Below are positions 8,450 to 16,172 of a DNA stretch of 26,606 bases, piece by piece; position 1 is the stretch's first letter, and every line of letters begins with the position of its first letter. Made by a program: the position numbers and the translations under genes. The DNA is taken from contig JAOUIN010000009.1 in NCBI GenBank assembly GCA_029883965.1, positions 1-26,606 of the forward strand, given 5' to 3'. Origin of the DNA: Betaproteobacteria bacterium. Its GTDB lineage: Bacteria > Pseudomonadota > Gammaproteobacteria > Burkholderiales > SG8-41. The notes under the pieces are model-generated. The model was given only the letters and a program-made list of their open reading frames with translations, was not told the origin of the DNA and did not search any database.

Positions 8450-8779
8450 TTAGGCGGTTTCACCGGCAACCCATTCAAGGTATCCGGACAGGCCGCGGGC
8501 AAGTGGGACCGCAATGATTTCAGGAAGTTCGTAAGGATGGTTGGCCCGCACCACGGATTCAAGCTCAGCGTAGCGGCCCGCAGTCGTCTTGATCAGCATC
8601 GGGATTTCCGTACTTTCCTCGACCGCGCCGCGCCACCGGTACACCGACTGGCAGGGTGACAGCACATTGACGCAGGCTGCCAGTCGCGACTCAGTCAGCA
8701 GGCGCGCCAGCTTCCGAGCGCCTGCCTGATCCGGCATAGTCGACAGCACCAGTAGCACCTGATCGCCGTCAGTGGGCAT
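8450..8779 (-). CDS. cutA: CutA1 family protein
   Basis: A 109-residue CutA1 protein, a small trimeric ferredoxin-like fold associated with divalent cation tolerance; its exact function is unsettled. Recognisable are VLLVLSTMPD at the N-terminus, LARLLTESRLAACVNVL, the YRWRGAVEESTEIPMLIKT segment and the conserved HPYELPEIIAVP. The ATG at 8779 has an AGGA about 7 bases upstream and gives the normal N-terminus; longer in-frame starts add unrelated arginine-rich sequence. The start overlaps the end of the SDR gene by 11 bp, so they are probably translated from one message. cutA beside dsbD is a frequent proteobacterial arrangement. Confidence 0.93.
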   Translation of the reverse strand: MPTDGDQVLLVLSTMPDQAGARKLARLLTESRLAACVNVLSPCQSVYRWRGAVEESTEIPMLIKTTAGRYAELESVVRANHPYELPEIIAVPLARGLSGYLEWVAGETA

Positions 8780-9671
8780 GGCGCGTGTCCTGTGTGCCCT
8801 GCGGCGCAGTCGCGGCGGCAATGCCTTCGCGCACTGTCGGATAAAGCAACCGCACCCGCAGTTCCTGTTTGATCCTGTGGTTGGCGAGGCGCCGCGACTC
8901 ATTCATGAACGACAGTAGATTCTCCGGCAACGCCGTGTGCGCTTCGGCACGTGCCATGCGCGGCGGGCGCGGCAGATTGCAGCGGTCCGCCACCAGATCA
9001 AAGTAGTCGCCCATTTTCTGCGGAGCATCATCGCTGGCGTTGTAACTGCGGTTGGCCTGCCCGTGATGCAGGGCTGCAACCACCATATGCGCAAGGTCGT
9101 CGGCATGCACATGGTTGACATAGGAATCGTCCTCGGGCAGCAGCGCCGGCGTTCCGCGCTCGATGCGCGCGACCGGCAGGCGGTCGGCCGAATAAATGCC
9201 GGGGACACGCAGAATGCTGACGCGCACGCCGGTGCGCGTACCCCATGCACGCAGCCGTCGCTCGGCATCCGCACGACGCCGAGCGCGATCCGTTTGCGGC
9301 CGCAGCGGACTGGTCTCGTCGATCAATGCCCCGCCGCAGTCACCATAAACACCGCTGGTACTGATGTAGATGAAGTGCTGTGGTAAACTCCGACCCCGTC
9401 CCAGTGCCGCGATCAGATGCGCCGTGCGTGTATCAGCAATTCCATGCGCGGGTGGCGGAGCAAGATGTATCACCTCATGCGCGAGACTGGACAAACCCGA
9501 CAGCGTCTCCGGCTGGTCCAGATCACCGGTCAGCGGAACGATGTCATGTTCACGCAGCGCGGCAAGCTGATCTGGATTTCGGGTCAGCGCATAAATTCGA
9601 TACCGCGACCGCAACAACAACGCGACACGCATGCCGACATCGCCGCAACCGATGACCAGAAGCCGTTTCAT
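8769..9671 (-). CDS. SDR-family NAD(P)-dependent epimerase/dehydratase-like protein (YeeZ type)
   Basis: A 300-residue Rossmann-fold protein of the extended/atypical SDR group. The nucleotide-binding motif is GCGDVG at residues 9-14 (MKRLLVIGCGDVGMRVA). The YISTSGVYGDCGG segment with LIDETSPLRP matches YeeZ-like epimerases, and the YVNHVHADDLAHM block is typical of NAD-dependent epimerases. Substrate and reaction are not known for this subgroup and I do not assign one. It is the first gene of the SDR-cutA-dsbD-tlpA unit and diverges from the ferredoxin-type reductase across 69 bp. A GGAAA about 4 bases before the ATG could serve as ribosome-binding site. Confidence 0.85.
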   Translation of the reverse strand: MKRLLVIGCGDVGMRVALLLRSRYRIYALTRNPDQLAALREHDIVPLTGDLDQPETLSGLSSLAHEVIHLAPPPAHGIADTRTAHLIAALGRGRSLPQHFIYISTSGVYGDCGGALIDETSPLRPQTDRARRRADAERRLRAWGTRTGVRVSILRVPGIYSADRLPVARIERGTPALLPEDDSYVNHVHADDLAHMVVAALHHGQANRSYNASDDAPQKMGDYFDLVADRCNLPRPPRMARAEAHTALPENLLSFMNESRRLANHRIKQELRVRLLYPTVREGIAAATAPQGTQDTRHAH

Positions 9672-9740
9672 GAATTTCCGAGTTTCATATAGCGCCGTAT
9701 TCTAGCCCAGTCATCCCGTCCAGAATTCCCTGTAACAGAC

Positions 9741-10760
9741 ATGTCCCGGCAAATCACGATCCGGCCCAGCGGCCACATTTTTCATGCCCAGGATGGCGAG
9801 ACCATACTGGAGGCGGCGCTGCGCGAGGGGTTCATGCTCCCCTACGGCTGCCGCAACGGCGCCTGCGGGTCATGCAAAGGCAAAGTGGTCGAAGGCGATA
9901 TCGACCACGGCAGGCCCCAGGAAACCGCGCTGTCTGGCGCCGAGCGGGACTTGGGCATGGCGCTGTTCTGTCAGGCCTGCGCCCGCTCCGACCTGGTCAT
10001 CGAATGCCGTGAAATCGGCACGGTCAAGGACATTCCGGTAAAAACGCTGCCCTGCCGCGTACAGACGCTGGAGCTGATTTCTCCCGACGTGATGCGTATC
10101 CGGCTGCGACTGCCGGCCGCGGAACGCCTGCAGTTTCTTGCCGGCCAGTACATCGACATTCTGCTGAAAGACGGCACCCGCCGCAGCCTGTCCATGGCCA
10201 ATCCGCCACACGACGACAACCTGCTGGAGCTGCATCTGCGCAACTACGGCGGATCTTTCAGCGAACATGTTTTCACGCGCATGAAGGAAAAAGACATCCT
10301 GCGGTTTGAGGGCCCTCTGGGCAGTTTTTTTCTGCGCGAAGACAGCGACAAGCCGGTGGTGCTGATTGCGGGCGGCACCGGGTTCGCTCCGATCAAGGCC
10401 ATCATCGAACATGCGCTCCACCACGGGATCAAGCGCCCGATGACGCTTTATCGCGGCGCTCGTCACGCCGCCGATCTTTATCTGAATGAACTGCCGGAGC
10501 GCTGGCAACGTGAATCGGGTATCCGCTACATTCCGGTTTTGTCTGATGTTTCCCCGGAAGAGCAATGGGGCGGGCGGCGCGGACTGGTACACCAAGCCGT
10601 TATGGCCGATTTGCCCGACCTGAGCGGATACGAGGTATATGCCTGCGGCGCGCCGGCAATGATCGATGCGGCGCGGCTGGATTTGTGCACGCACAACGGC
10701 CTTCCGGAAGCGGCTTTCCATGCCGATGCGTTCACACCAGCCGTGCCGGCCGGCACCTGA
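9741..10760 (+). CDS. 2Fe-2S/FAD/NAD(P) oxidoreductase (CDP-6-deoxy-glucoseen reductase-like)
   Basis: A single-chain electron-transfer protein of 339 residues. The N-terminal plant-type ferredoxin domain has the 2Fe-2S ligands Cys37, Cys42, Cys45 and Cys77 (GCRNGACGSCKG ... LFCQAC). A ferredoxin-reductase FAD domain with RRSLSMAN (about 147-154) is followed by an NAD(P)-binding domain starting LIAGGTGFAPIKA (208-220). Betaproteobacterial homologues are often named CDP-6-deoxy-delta-3,4-glucoseen reductase from similarity to AscD. No dideoxysugar genes are present, so that name should be read only as a family label. The gene converges on hemY with 9 bp between the stop codons. The start codon lacks a strong Shine-Dalgarno. 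Confidence 0.9.
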   Translation: MSRQITIRPSGHIFHAQDGETILEAALREGFMLPYGCRNGACGSCKGKVVEGDIDHGRPQETALSGAERDLGMALFCQACARSDLVIECREIGTVKDIPVKTLPCRVQTLELISPDVMRIRLRLPAAERLQFLAGQYIDILLKDGTRRSLSMANPPHDDNLLELHLRNYGGSFSEHVFTRMKEKDILRFEGPLGSFFLREDSDKPVVLIAGGTGFAPIKAIIEHALHHGIKRPMTLYRGARHAADLYLNELPERWQRESGIRYIPVLSDVSPEEQWGGRRGLVHQAVMADLPDLSGYEVYACGAPAMIDAARLDLCTHNGLPEAAFHADAFTPAVPAGT

Positions 10761-10769
10761 TCCTTCGCT

Positions 10770-11990
10770 TCAGGACGGCGGATTGCCGCGCCCGTCACCG
10801 ACCCGCCTGACCTGGCCGGCCCTCAATTCGTCGACAGCCAGTTCGAGACTGGCACGATAATGGACGCGTGCGTCGTCGGCGCGCCCCAGTTTCTCGTGCA
10901 GCCGCGCAAGCTCGAGATGCACTGAATAACTGGGTTCCACCGACAAACTCGCCTCCAGGTAACTTTGTGCTTTGCCCCACAACTGCTGTTGCGCGCACAA
11001 GCGGCCGAGCGCCAGCAGCAGTGCACCGTCTTCACGGTGATCGCGCAGCCAGCGTTCGGCGCGTTCAATCTGGCGCAGCGTGTCCGCGGCACCGCATTCC
11101 CCATACAAAGCCGCCAGGCCACTGTCCCACTCGGCATCCAGGCTGCGCTCGATGATGGCCTGCGCTTCGGCGTAACGCCCCAGCTTGTGATACGCCTGCG
11201 CCGCAACCGCAGTCACCGTCGTGTCCTTGCGATAGCGCTCGGGCACACGCTTCCACGCGTCGGTCAGCGCGGTGATCTCGGATTGCTGCCGCAACAGCTC
11301 GCGCCAGGCATGACGACGTTCGGTATCGGCCTGATCCGCACTGAACACGTTTCGCTTTTCGAGCTGGTTGATCAATGCGGGAACCAGATCCCACTGGCCC
11401 ATGCGTTGCCGCGCCCTCAATTCCAGGCGCAACACCGCCGTATGCTTTTTGGGCAGCAGGGCCAGCGCAGCAAGCGCATCTTCCGGCCGCCGTTCGTCAA
11501 GCAGCATCCGTGCGCGGCTTACGACCAGCGCAATGTCGGGTTTTTTCGGATTCAGCTCGATCTGCCCGAGATACCGGTCACGCCGATCGGGCGCGCGCAG
11601 CTCATGCGCGGCGCGGGCGGCTACGATCGCCCCTAGATCAGCGGGTTCTCCCAGCGCCACTGCACGATTCACCGTCTTCTCGGCCCGTGCGTAGCGCCCG
11701 GCGAAGAACTCGCGCAGCGCGCTGACCAGTGCGCCATGTGCGGATTCACGGCGACGCGCGGCGCGAAACCGGGCGACGCGCGCCGGCAATTCGACGGTAG
11801 TGACCAGCAGGCGCACCAGAAAATAGCCCAGCAAAAATCCCAGGGCCAGCAGCACCACCGCAAAATTCACCGACAGTTCGATGCGATGCCCCGGCAAGAC
11901 CACCAGCACGTATCCTGCATTCATCCGCGCCAACAATGTCAGAACTGCAGCCAGCGCCCCCAGGAGAAATATCCAGATCAGCCAGCGCAT
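10770..11990 (-). CDS. hemY: HemY, TPR-containing inner-membrane protein of the heme operon
   Basis: A 406-residue protein with two membrane segments near the N-terminus (about 1-18 and 40-65), followed by the HemY N-terminal domain and a helical TPR-like region with repeated Ala/Leu/Tyr patterning (for example QAYHKLGRYAEAQAIIERSL, then LGRLCAQQQLWGKAQSYLEASL). It is linked to late protoheme synthesis by its operon position; the biochemical role is not established. It is unrelated to the Gram-positive protoporphyrinogen oxidase that shares the symbol. GGAAG lies about 4 bases before the ATG. It is the last gene of hemC-D-X-Y, 71 bp behind hemX. Confidence 0.92.
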   Translation of the reverse strand: MRWLIWIFLLGALAAVLTLLARMNAGYVLVVLPGHRIELSVNFAVVLLALGFLLGYFLVRLLVTTVELPARVARFRAARRRESAHGALVSALREFFAGRYARAEKTVNRAVALGEPADLGAIVAARAAHELRAPDRRDRYLGQIELNPKKPDIALVVSRARMLLDERRPEDALAALALLPKKHTAVLRLELRARQRMGQWDLVPALINQLEKRNVFSADQADTERRHAWRELLRQQSEITALTDAWKRVPERYRKDTTVTAVAAQAYHKLGRYAEAQAIIERSLDAEWDSGLAALYGECGAADTLRQIERAERWLRDHREDGALLLALGRLCAQQQLWGKAQSYLEASLSVEPSYSVHLELARLHEKLGRADDARVHYRASLELAVDELRAGQVRRVGDGRGNPPS

Positions 11991-12061
11991 GGGCTTCCGT
12001 TTTCAGGACATTGGCGCAGTCGCGACTGTCGCATCGGCGATCCGGGCAAAGACAGCGCCAT

Positions 12062-13159
12062 CTATCCGGACCCCTTGGGGCGCGGCAAACGAAGTTTACG
12101 CAAGGTTTCCAGCGTTTCCGTCAGGTCCGGCATGTCGACCTGCACCTGCGCCGACTGCAGTTTGCGCAATGACGCAGCGACAGCCGTAACACCTCCGTCA
12201 TTCGCGTCAAAATGCCGTTCCAGCGCAGCCAGCGCCAGATTCAGGTCACGCTGAAAGCTCTTCGCGTCCCGGGACAGCAGAGAAATACGCGCCCCCAGCA
12301 GACGCAGTTTGAGATTCTCGCGCAGGAAAAAAACCTGGTCGGGCGGCAGCAGCACGGCGTCCGGTAGATTGGAGGTTTGTACTCGCACCAGTTGACGCAG
12401 CTCCCGCCAGGCTTCGCGCAACACACGCTCCCAGTCCGGCATGTCGGCAGCGACGGGCGGCGCGGCAACGGCTTCGGCGCGCGCGCGCGCATCCATCGCC
12501 AGCGGCAATTTGTCGATTCCTGCAATCACGTCGTCCAGCCGTACACTGGTCGCGTAAACATCGGCCAGAGGCAGCGACTTCAGGCGCTCGATGTCCCGCG
12601 CCAGTGTTCGTCGCAACGCGGTGTAACGCGGTTGATCCATCCGCTGCAGCCGGGCTTCTGCGTTCTCCAGACCGATCAGCGCAGCGCGCACGTTGGCGGC
12701 GATCTGCAATTGCTGACTGGCAAGCAATATCGATTGTTCGATGTCGACGAATGCCCATTCATCACGATTGCGCGAGAGCTCTTGGTGCAGCGCTTCCAGC
12801 GCAATCTGCTGATTCTGCGATTCCGCAAGTTTGGATTCGAGCACGCCCAGCTTGACTTCGGCCTCGCGCAATGCGGCCGATGCCTGGCTTGCGCGCGCGA
12901 CAGCGTCCTTGTTCTGCGCTTCCATGTCCGCCAGACGCTTGGCGAGCTCGTGGCGGAGTGCCTCGCCGGCACCGCGGTCGTGATACCACTGATAGGCGGC
13001 CGCCCCGGCAGCCGCCAGCGCCACGATCAGCGCCAGCGCCGCCAGTGCGGATCCGCCGGGTTTGCTCTCCCGGGGCGCTGCAGCCGGGCCGTCACTTTCC
13101 GCAGCCGTGCCACCTGCGGTTTCCGACACGCCGGCGGGTTCAGTACGTTCTTCACTCAT
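12062..13159 (-). CDS. hemX: HemX, uroporphyrinogen-III C-methyltransferase-like membrane protein
   Basis: A 365-residue HemX-type protein encoded between hemD and hemY. The N-terminus is a Glu/Ala/Pro-rich cytoplasmic tail, followed by one membrane helix (about residues 37-57, ALAALALIVALAAAGAAAYQW). A coiled-coil stretch rich in Ala, Glu, Gln and Lys follows (about 65-125), then the conserved HemX domain with the WAFVDIEQSILLASQQLQIA motif. Despite its database name, no SAM-binding methyltransferase motif is visible. The ATG at 13159 gives a normal N-terminus but no Shine-Dalgarno; an in-frame TTG at 13186, 3 bp behind the hemD stop, is the alternative. Translational coupling to hemD is likely. 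Confidence 0.9.
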   Translation of the reverse strand: MSEERTEPAGVSETAGGTAAESDGPAAAPRESKPGGSALAALALIVALAAAGAAAYQWYHDRGAGEALRHELAKRLADMEAQNKDAVARASQASAALREAEVKLGVLESKLAESQNQQIALEALHQELSRNRDEWAFVDIEQSILLASQQLQIAANVRAALIGLENAEARLQRMDQPRYTALRRTLARDIERLKSLPLADVYATSVRLDDVIAGIDKLPLAMDARARAEAVAAPPVAADMPDWERVLREAWRELRQLVRVQTSNLPDAVLLPPDQVFFLRENLKLRLLGARISLLSRDAKSFQRDLNLALAALERHFDANDGGVTAVAASLRKLQSAQVQVDMPDLTETLETLRKLRLPRPKGSG

Positions 13160-13189
13160 GATTTGAAGGATAGCATGCGGGCACAATTT

Positions 13190-13969
13190 TCATGTCAAAC
13201 CGACATGCTGACGCAACGCCGCCATCAGGCCCTCATCGCCGGGCACGGTCTCGATAACATTGTTGCAGCCGAGTTCCCGTGCTGCCATGGCGATACGCGG
13301 GTGCGGCACCAGCACAGGGGTGCGCCGCAACCATGACTGGCCCAGTTTACCGACCATCTCGAACAGATTGCGCAACCCTTCGCTGCTGGTCACGCACACG
13401 GCATGAACCTCATTGCGCGCCCACGCTTTCAGCAGCGGCGCCGCATCCGTGCGCGGCCGGACACGACGGTAACATTCGACATATTCAACGCTCGCACCGC
13501 GCGCAATCAGTGTGTCACCCAGCAGCTCGCGGCCGCCGTCACCCCTGAAGATGATCACGCGCTGTCCCGCGACAGACTGCAGCTGCGGTAAATCCAGCAA
13601 CCTTTCGCTGTCGAAAACGCGCGCCGGCGCAATGACATCGCTCAGGCCGAAACGTTTGAGTTCCTTGACGCTCCCCTTGCCGACGGCGGCGGCAAGCAGG
13701 CCTGCGGGCCATGGGCGGCGCGCCACGATCTGATTCATCGCACGCATCACGGCATTGGGGCTGATGAAGATCGCAAGATTGTAGTCATCAAGCCGGTCGA
13801 TGACCTCGATCAGCGGCTGAATGTCCGCGGTATCGAGAATCTCGAGGACCGGAAAAACAATCGCGTTACCGCCCTCCGCGCGAATCAGGCCTGCCAGTGG
13901 TTCCGCCTGGTGCGCGGGACGGGTAACCACGATGCCGCGGCCGGTCAGCGGCCCCGCTGCCGCGGTCAT
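13190..13969 (-). CDS. hemD: Uroporphyrinogen-III synthase
   Basis: Cyclises hydroxymethylbilane to uroporphyrinogen III with inversion of ring D. This 259-residue protein shows the weakly conserved HemD fold of two alpha/beta domains: the N-terminal GRGIVVTRPAHQAEPL, the IFISPNAVMRAM segment, AAVGKGSVKEL, RVIIFRGDGGRELLGDTL, the VECYRRVRP linker and a VTSSEGLRNLFEMV segment near the C-terminus. Its ATG overlaps the hemC stop by 4 bp (ATGA), showing translational coupling in the hemCDXY operon. Confidence 0.95.
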   Translation of the reverse strand: MTAAAGPLTGRGIVVTRPAHQAEPLAGLIRAEGGNAIVFPVLEILDTADIQPLIEVIDRLDDYNLAIFISPNAVMRAMNQIVARRPWPAGLLAAAVGKGSVKELKRFGLSDVIAPARVFDSERLLDLPQLQSVAGQRVIIFRGDGGRELLGDTLIARGASVEYVECYRRVRPRTDAAPLLKAWARNEVHAVCVTSSEGLRNLFEMVGKLGQSWLRRTPVLVPHPRIAMAARELGCNNVIETVPGDEGLMAALRQHVGLT

Positions 13970-14919
13970 GGACTGTGTGCCAGCGCTGCGAGTATTTCGG
14001 CGGCGCCGCGGTTCCTTAGATCGGCTGCCAGCGCAAGTCCCAGCGCGTCAGCATCCGCCGCCGCCCCGGCCACTTCACCGCGCACGACCTGTCTCCCGTC
14101 GGGCGACCCGACCAGTCCGCGCAGCCGCAATTCGTCGCCGCTGCGTTCCGCAAATCCGGCTAGCGGCACGTTGCAACTGCCCGCAAGTGCCCGCGAAAAT
14201 GCTCGTTCAGCCGTCACACATTGCTGCGTCGGCAGATGCGCCAGCGGCGCCAGCAGATCAAGGAGATCTGCCCGGTCTCCGCGACACTCGATACCGAGAG
14301 CGCCCTGCCCGACTGCCGGCAGGCTCTGCTCGGGCGTCAGCAATGCGGTGATGCGATCCGCCAGTCCGAGGCGCTTGAGTCCCGCCGCCGCGAGTATGAT
14401 CGCGCCGTACTGACCCTCATCGAGCTTGCGCAGTCGCGTCTGCACGTTGCCCCGCAGCGGCTCGATCAGCAGATGCGGAAAATTCGCCCGCAACTGGCAC
14501 TCGCGGCGCAGGCTGGATGTACCCACGCGCGCGCCGGCGGGCAATGCGGCCGGGCCGGGACCTTGCGTCGAGACAAATGCATCGCGCGGATCGGCGCGCT
14601 CCAGTACCGCCGCAAGCACATAGCCTTCGGGCAAATGCATGGGCACATCTTTCATGCTGTGCACGGCGATATCCGCGCGACCATCAGCCAGCGCGTCCTC
14701 GAGCTCCTTGACGAACAGCCCCTTGCCACCGATCTTGGCGAGCGAGCTGCCGAGATTGCGGTCGCCCTCCGTCGTCATGCCGAGTATGGATACGGCCATT
14801 GCCGGATATAATTGTCTCAGTGCCGCCTGCACATGCTGCGCCTGCCACAATGCCAGGGCCGACTCCCGTGTAGCAATCACCACTGAATCCGGAACGCGCC
14901 GGGAAGCTCTTACTATCAT
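13966..14919 (-). CDS. hemC: Porphobilinogen deaminase (hydroxymethylbilane synthase)
   Basis: Polymerises four porphobilinogens into hydroxymethylbilane. From the ATG at 14919 the protein is 317 residues, close to the family norm. Signatures are IATRESALALWQAQ, TEGDRNLGSSLAKIGGKGLFVKELE, the VHSMKDVP motif with catalytic Asp91, GTSSLRRECQLRANFP, LRGNVQTRLRKL and the dipyrromethane attachment site GSCNVPLAG with Cys249. No Shine-Dalgarno precedes 14919; a GTG at 14883 would also leave the core intact but shorten the N-terminus. The oppositely oriented thioredoxin-fold gene may start 1 bp away. It is first in hemC-D-X-Y and lies behind the algR region, as in Pseudomonas. Confidence 0.97.
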   Translation of the reverse strand: MIVRASRRVPDSVVIATRESALALWQAQHVQAALRQLYPAMAVSILGMTTEGDRNLGSSLAKIGGKGLFVKELEDALADGRADIAVHSMKDVPMHLPEGYVLAAVLERADPRDAFVSTQGPGPAALPAGARVGTSSLRRECQLRANFPHLLIEPLRGNVQTRLRKLDEGQYGAIILAAAGLKRLGLADRITALLTPEQSLPAVGQGALGIECRGDRADLLDLLAPLAHLPTQQCVTAERAFSRALAGSCNVPLAGFAERSGDELRLRGLVGSPDGRQVVRGEVAGAAADADALGLALAADLRNRGAAEILAALAHSP

Positions 14920-14920
14920 A

Positions 14921-15412
14921 TTGATTATATTGAAAATTCTAGGATTTTTTCGATGGCTGATTGTAGCATGGACGATAGGTGCCACCGCGCCGGTCGCCGC
15001 GCAGTTGCTACTTGCGGACGACCTCGCCCGACTCGCCGCTGCGGCGCGGATACAACGTGCGCCGTTGCTGATTCACTTCATGGAGCATTCCTGTCCGTAC
15101 TGCGCGATTGCGCGTCGTGACTACCTGATCCCGCTGCAAAATGATCCGAAGTGGCGGGGCCGCGTGCTGATCCGCGAGATCGATGTAGGTCGCAGCACCG
15201 CATTGCGTGATTTCGATGGCAAGACCACGACACATCTCAGTTTCGCGCGCAGCCACGGTGTGCGACGCGTTCCGACACTGATCGCGTTCGATGCGGAGGG
15301 CAAGGCGGTCGCGCCACCCATTGTCGGCTTGCTTGCGGACGACTTTTACCGGCTGTATATCGAACAGGCGCTGGAGGCAGGCCTGGTGAAAATGCGGCCG
15401 CGCAAACCCTGA
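14921..15412 (+). CDS. Secreted thioredoxin-fold protein with CPYC active site
   Basis: A small protein (163 residues if started at TTG 14921) with an N-terminal signal or anchor (residues about 3-28: hydrophobic, ending in ATAPVAAQ) and a thioredoxin-like domain. The active site is HSCPYCAIARRDY (Cys58, Cys61) and the cis-proline motif is VRRVPTLIAF (Pro118). It resembles SoxW-like or Thioredoxin_7 periplasmic proteins; the partner is unknown. The start is uncertain: no ATG lies in frame near the signal peptide, so TTG at 14921 or 14930 is likely, with only a distant GGGAAG as ribosome-binding site. It sits on the opposite strand between algR and hemC, converging on algR with a 7-bp gap. Its promoter must lie within the 5' end of hemC. 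Confidence 0.78.
   Translation: MIILKILGFFRWLIVAWTIGATAPVAAQLLLADDLARLAAAARIQRAPLLIHFMEHSCPYCAIARRDYLIPLQNDPKWRGRVLIREIDVGRSTALRDFDGKTTTHLSFARSHGVRRVPTLIAFDAEGKAVAPPIVGLLADDFYRLYIEQALEAGLVKMRPRKP
14960..14968 (-). promoter_or_regulatory. Extended -10 promoter candidate for hemC
   Basis: On the minus strand this reads TGCTACAAT, an extended -10 (TGN followed by TACAAT, 5 of 6 to consensus). It would give a leader of roughly 33 bases before the hemC ATG at 14919. No good -35 is seen, which is acceptable for extended -10 promoters. It lies inside the N-terminal codons of the opposing thioredoxin-fold gene. This is inference from sequence only. Confidence 0.4.
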
Positions 15413-15419
15413 GCCGGTC

Positions 15420-16172
15420 CTATCGCGCCAGCTCGCGCACCAGATGCTGCTGACGCCGGCTCACCGGGATGCGCTCCTCCAGATCAGCCAGCACGACCCG
15501 CCACGGCCCTTCGCCGGATTCGCCGCCCTCCCGCTCGAACCCGCGGATTGCCGCACGCGCAACCAGGCAGTTGCGGTGCACGCGCACAAAAATCTCGCCG
15601 AACTCCTCCTCCAGCCGTGTCAGCGATTCTTCAATGAGATGCTCTCGTGCGGCGGTGCGCACGGTGACATATTTCAGTTCCGCGCGCAGGTACAACACTT
15701 CTTCGACCGGGATCAGATGCACCTTGCCGCGCTCAGCCGCACTCAGGCAGGCGCGCGGCGCCTGCTGCAGATCCCGCAGCGCTGCGGCCGGCGCGATATT
15801 GTGCACGGCTCGCGACAATGCCTCCTGCAGCCTTGCGGCACGAATGGGCTTAAGCAGGTAGTCAACCGCGTGCAGATCGAACGCCCGGATCGCATAGGCA
15901 TCATAGGCCGTCGCGAAAATGACCGCCGGCGGAAGCTCGAGCTTTTGCAGGTGTTGCGCGACTTCGATTCCATCCATGCCGGGCATGCGCACGTCGAGCA
16001 GCACGACGTCGATTTCACCGCTCTGCGCCAGGCGCAATGCCTCGCGCCCGTTGGCTGCTTCACCGGCGATCTCCACCGGCAAGACCGCGCTCACGTCCGC
16101 GAGCAGATCGCGCATGCGACTGCGCGCCGGCGCCTCGTCATCGACGATCAGCACACGCAGTGGTCCGCTCAT
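15420..16172 (-). CDS. algR: LytTR-family response regulator, AlgR type
   Basis: A 250-residue response regulator. The receiver domain (1-120) has the acidic pocket VDDE (Asp11, Asp12), phospho-acceptor Asp60 in LLDVRMPGMDG, the ATAY switch at 87-90 and Lys108 in LLKPI. The C-terminal LytTR DNA-binding domain (about 140-250) carries VLYLRAELKYVTVRT, EESLTRLEEEF and FVRVHRNCLVAR. It overlaps the kinase gene by 4 bp (ATGA). Position between algZ and the heme operon, with argH beyond, matches the Pseudomonas argH-algZ-algR-hemC order, hence the symbol. The regulon here is unknown; nothing in the window shows alginate genes. Confidence 0.9.
   Translation of the reverse strand: MSGPLRVLIVDDEAPARSRMRDLLADVSAVLPVEIAGEAANGREALRLAQSGEIDVVLLDVRMPGMDGIEVAQHLQKLELPPAVIFATAYDAYAIRAFDLHAVDYLLKPIRAARLQEALSRAVHNIAPAAALRDLQQAPRACLSAAERGKVHLIPVEEVLYLRAELKYVTVRTAAREHLIEESLTRLEEEFGEIFVRVHRNCLVARAAIRGFEREGGESGEGPWRVVLADLEERIPVSRRQQHLVRELAR

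Noticed and set aside
9741..10760. Deoxysugar biosynthesis role suggested by the usual family name
   Set aside because: No sugar nucleotide genes are nearby; the reductase domains alone do not support that pathway.
14639..14920. Upstream extension of the thioredoxin-fold frame with ATG starts inside hemC
   Set aside because: It would place about 94 residues of antisense-hemC sequence ahead of a clear signal peptide; the later TTG start fits better.
14924..14929. Perfect TATAAT on the minus strand just before hemC
   Set aside because: Only 4 bp from the ATG and without a -35; it would start transcription at or inside the start codon, so the extended -10 at 14960-14968 was preferred.
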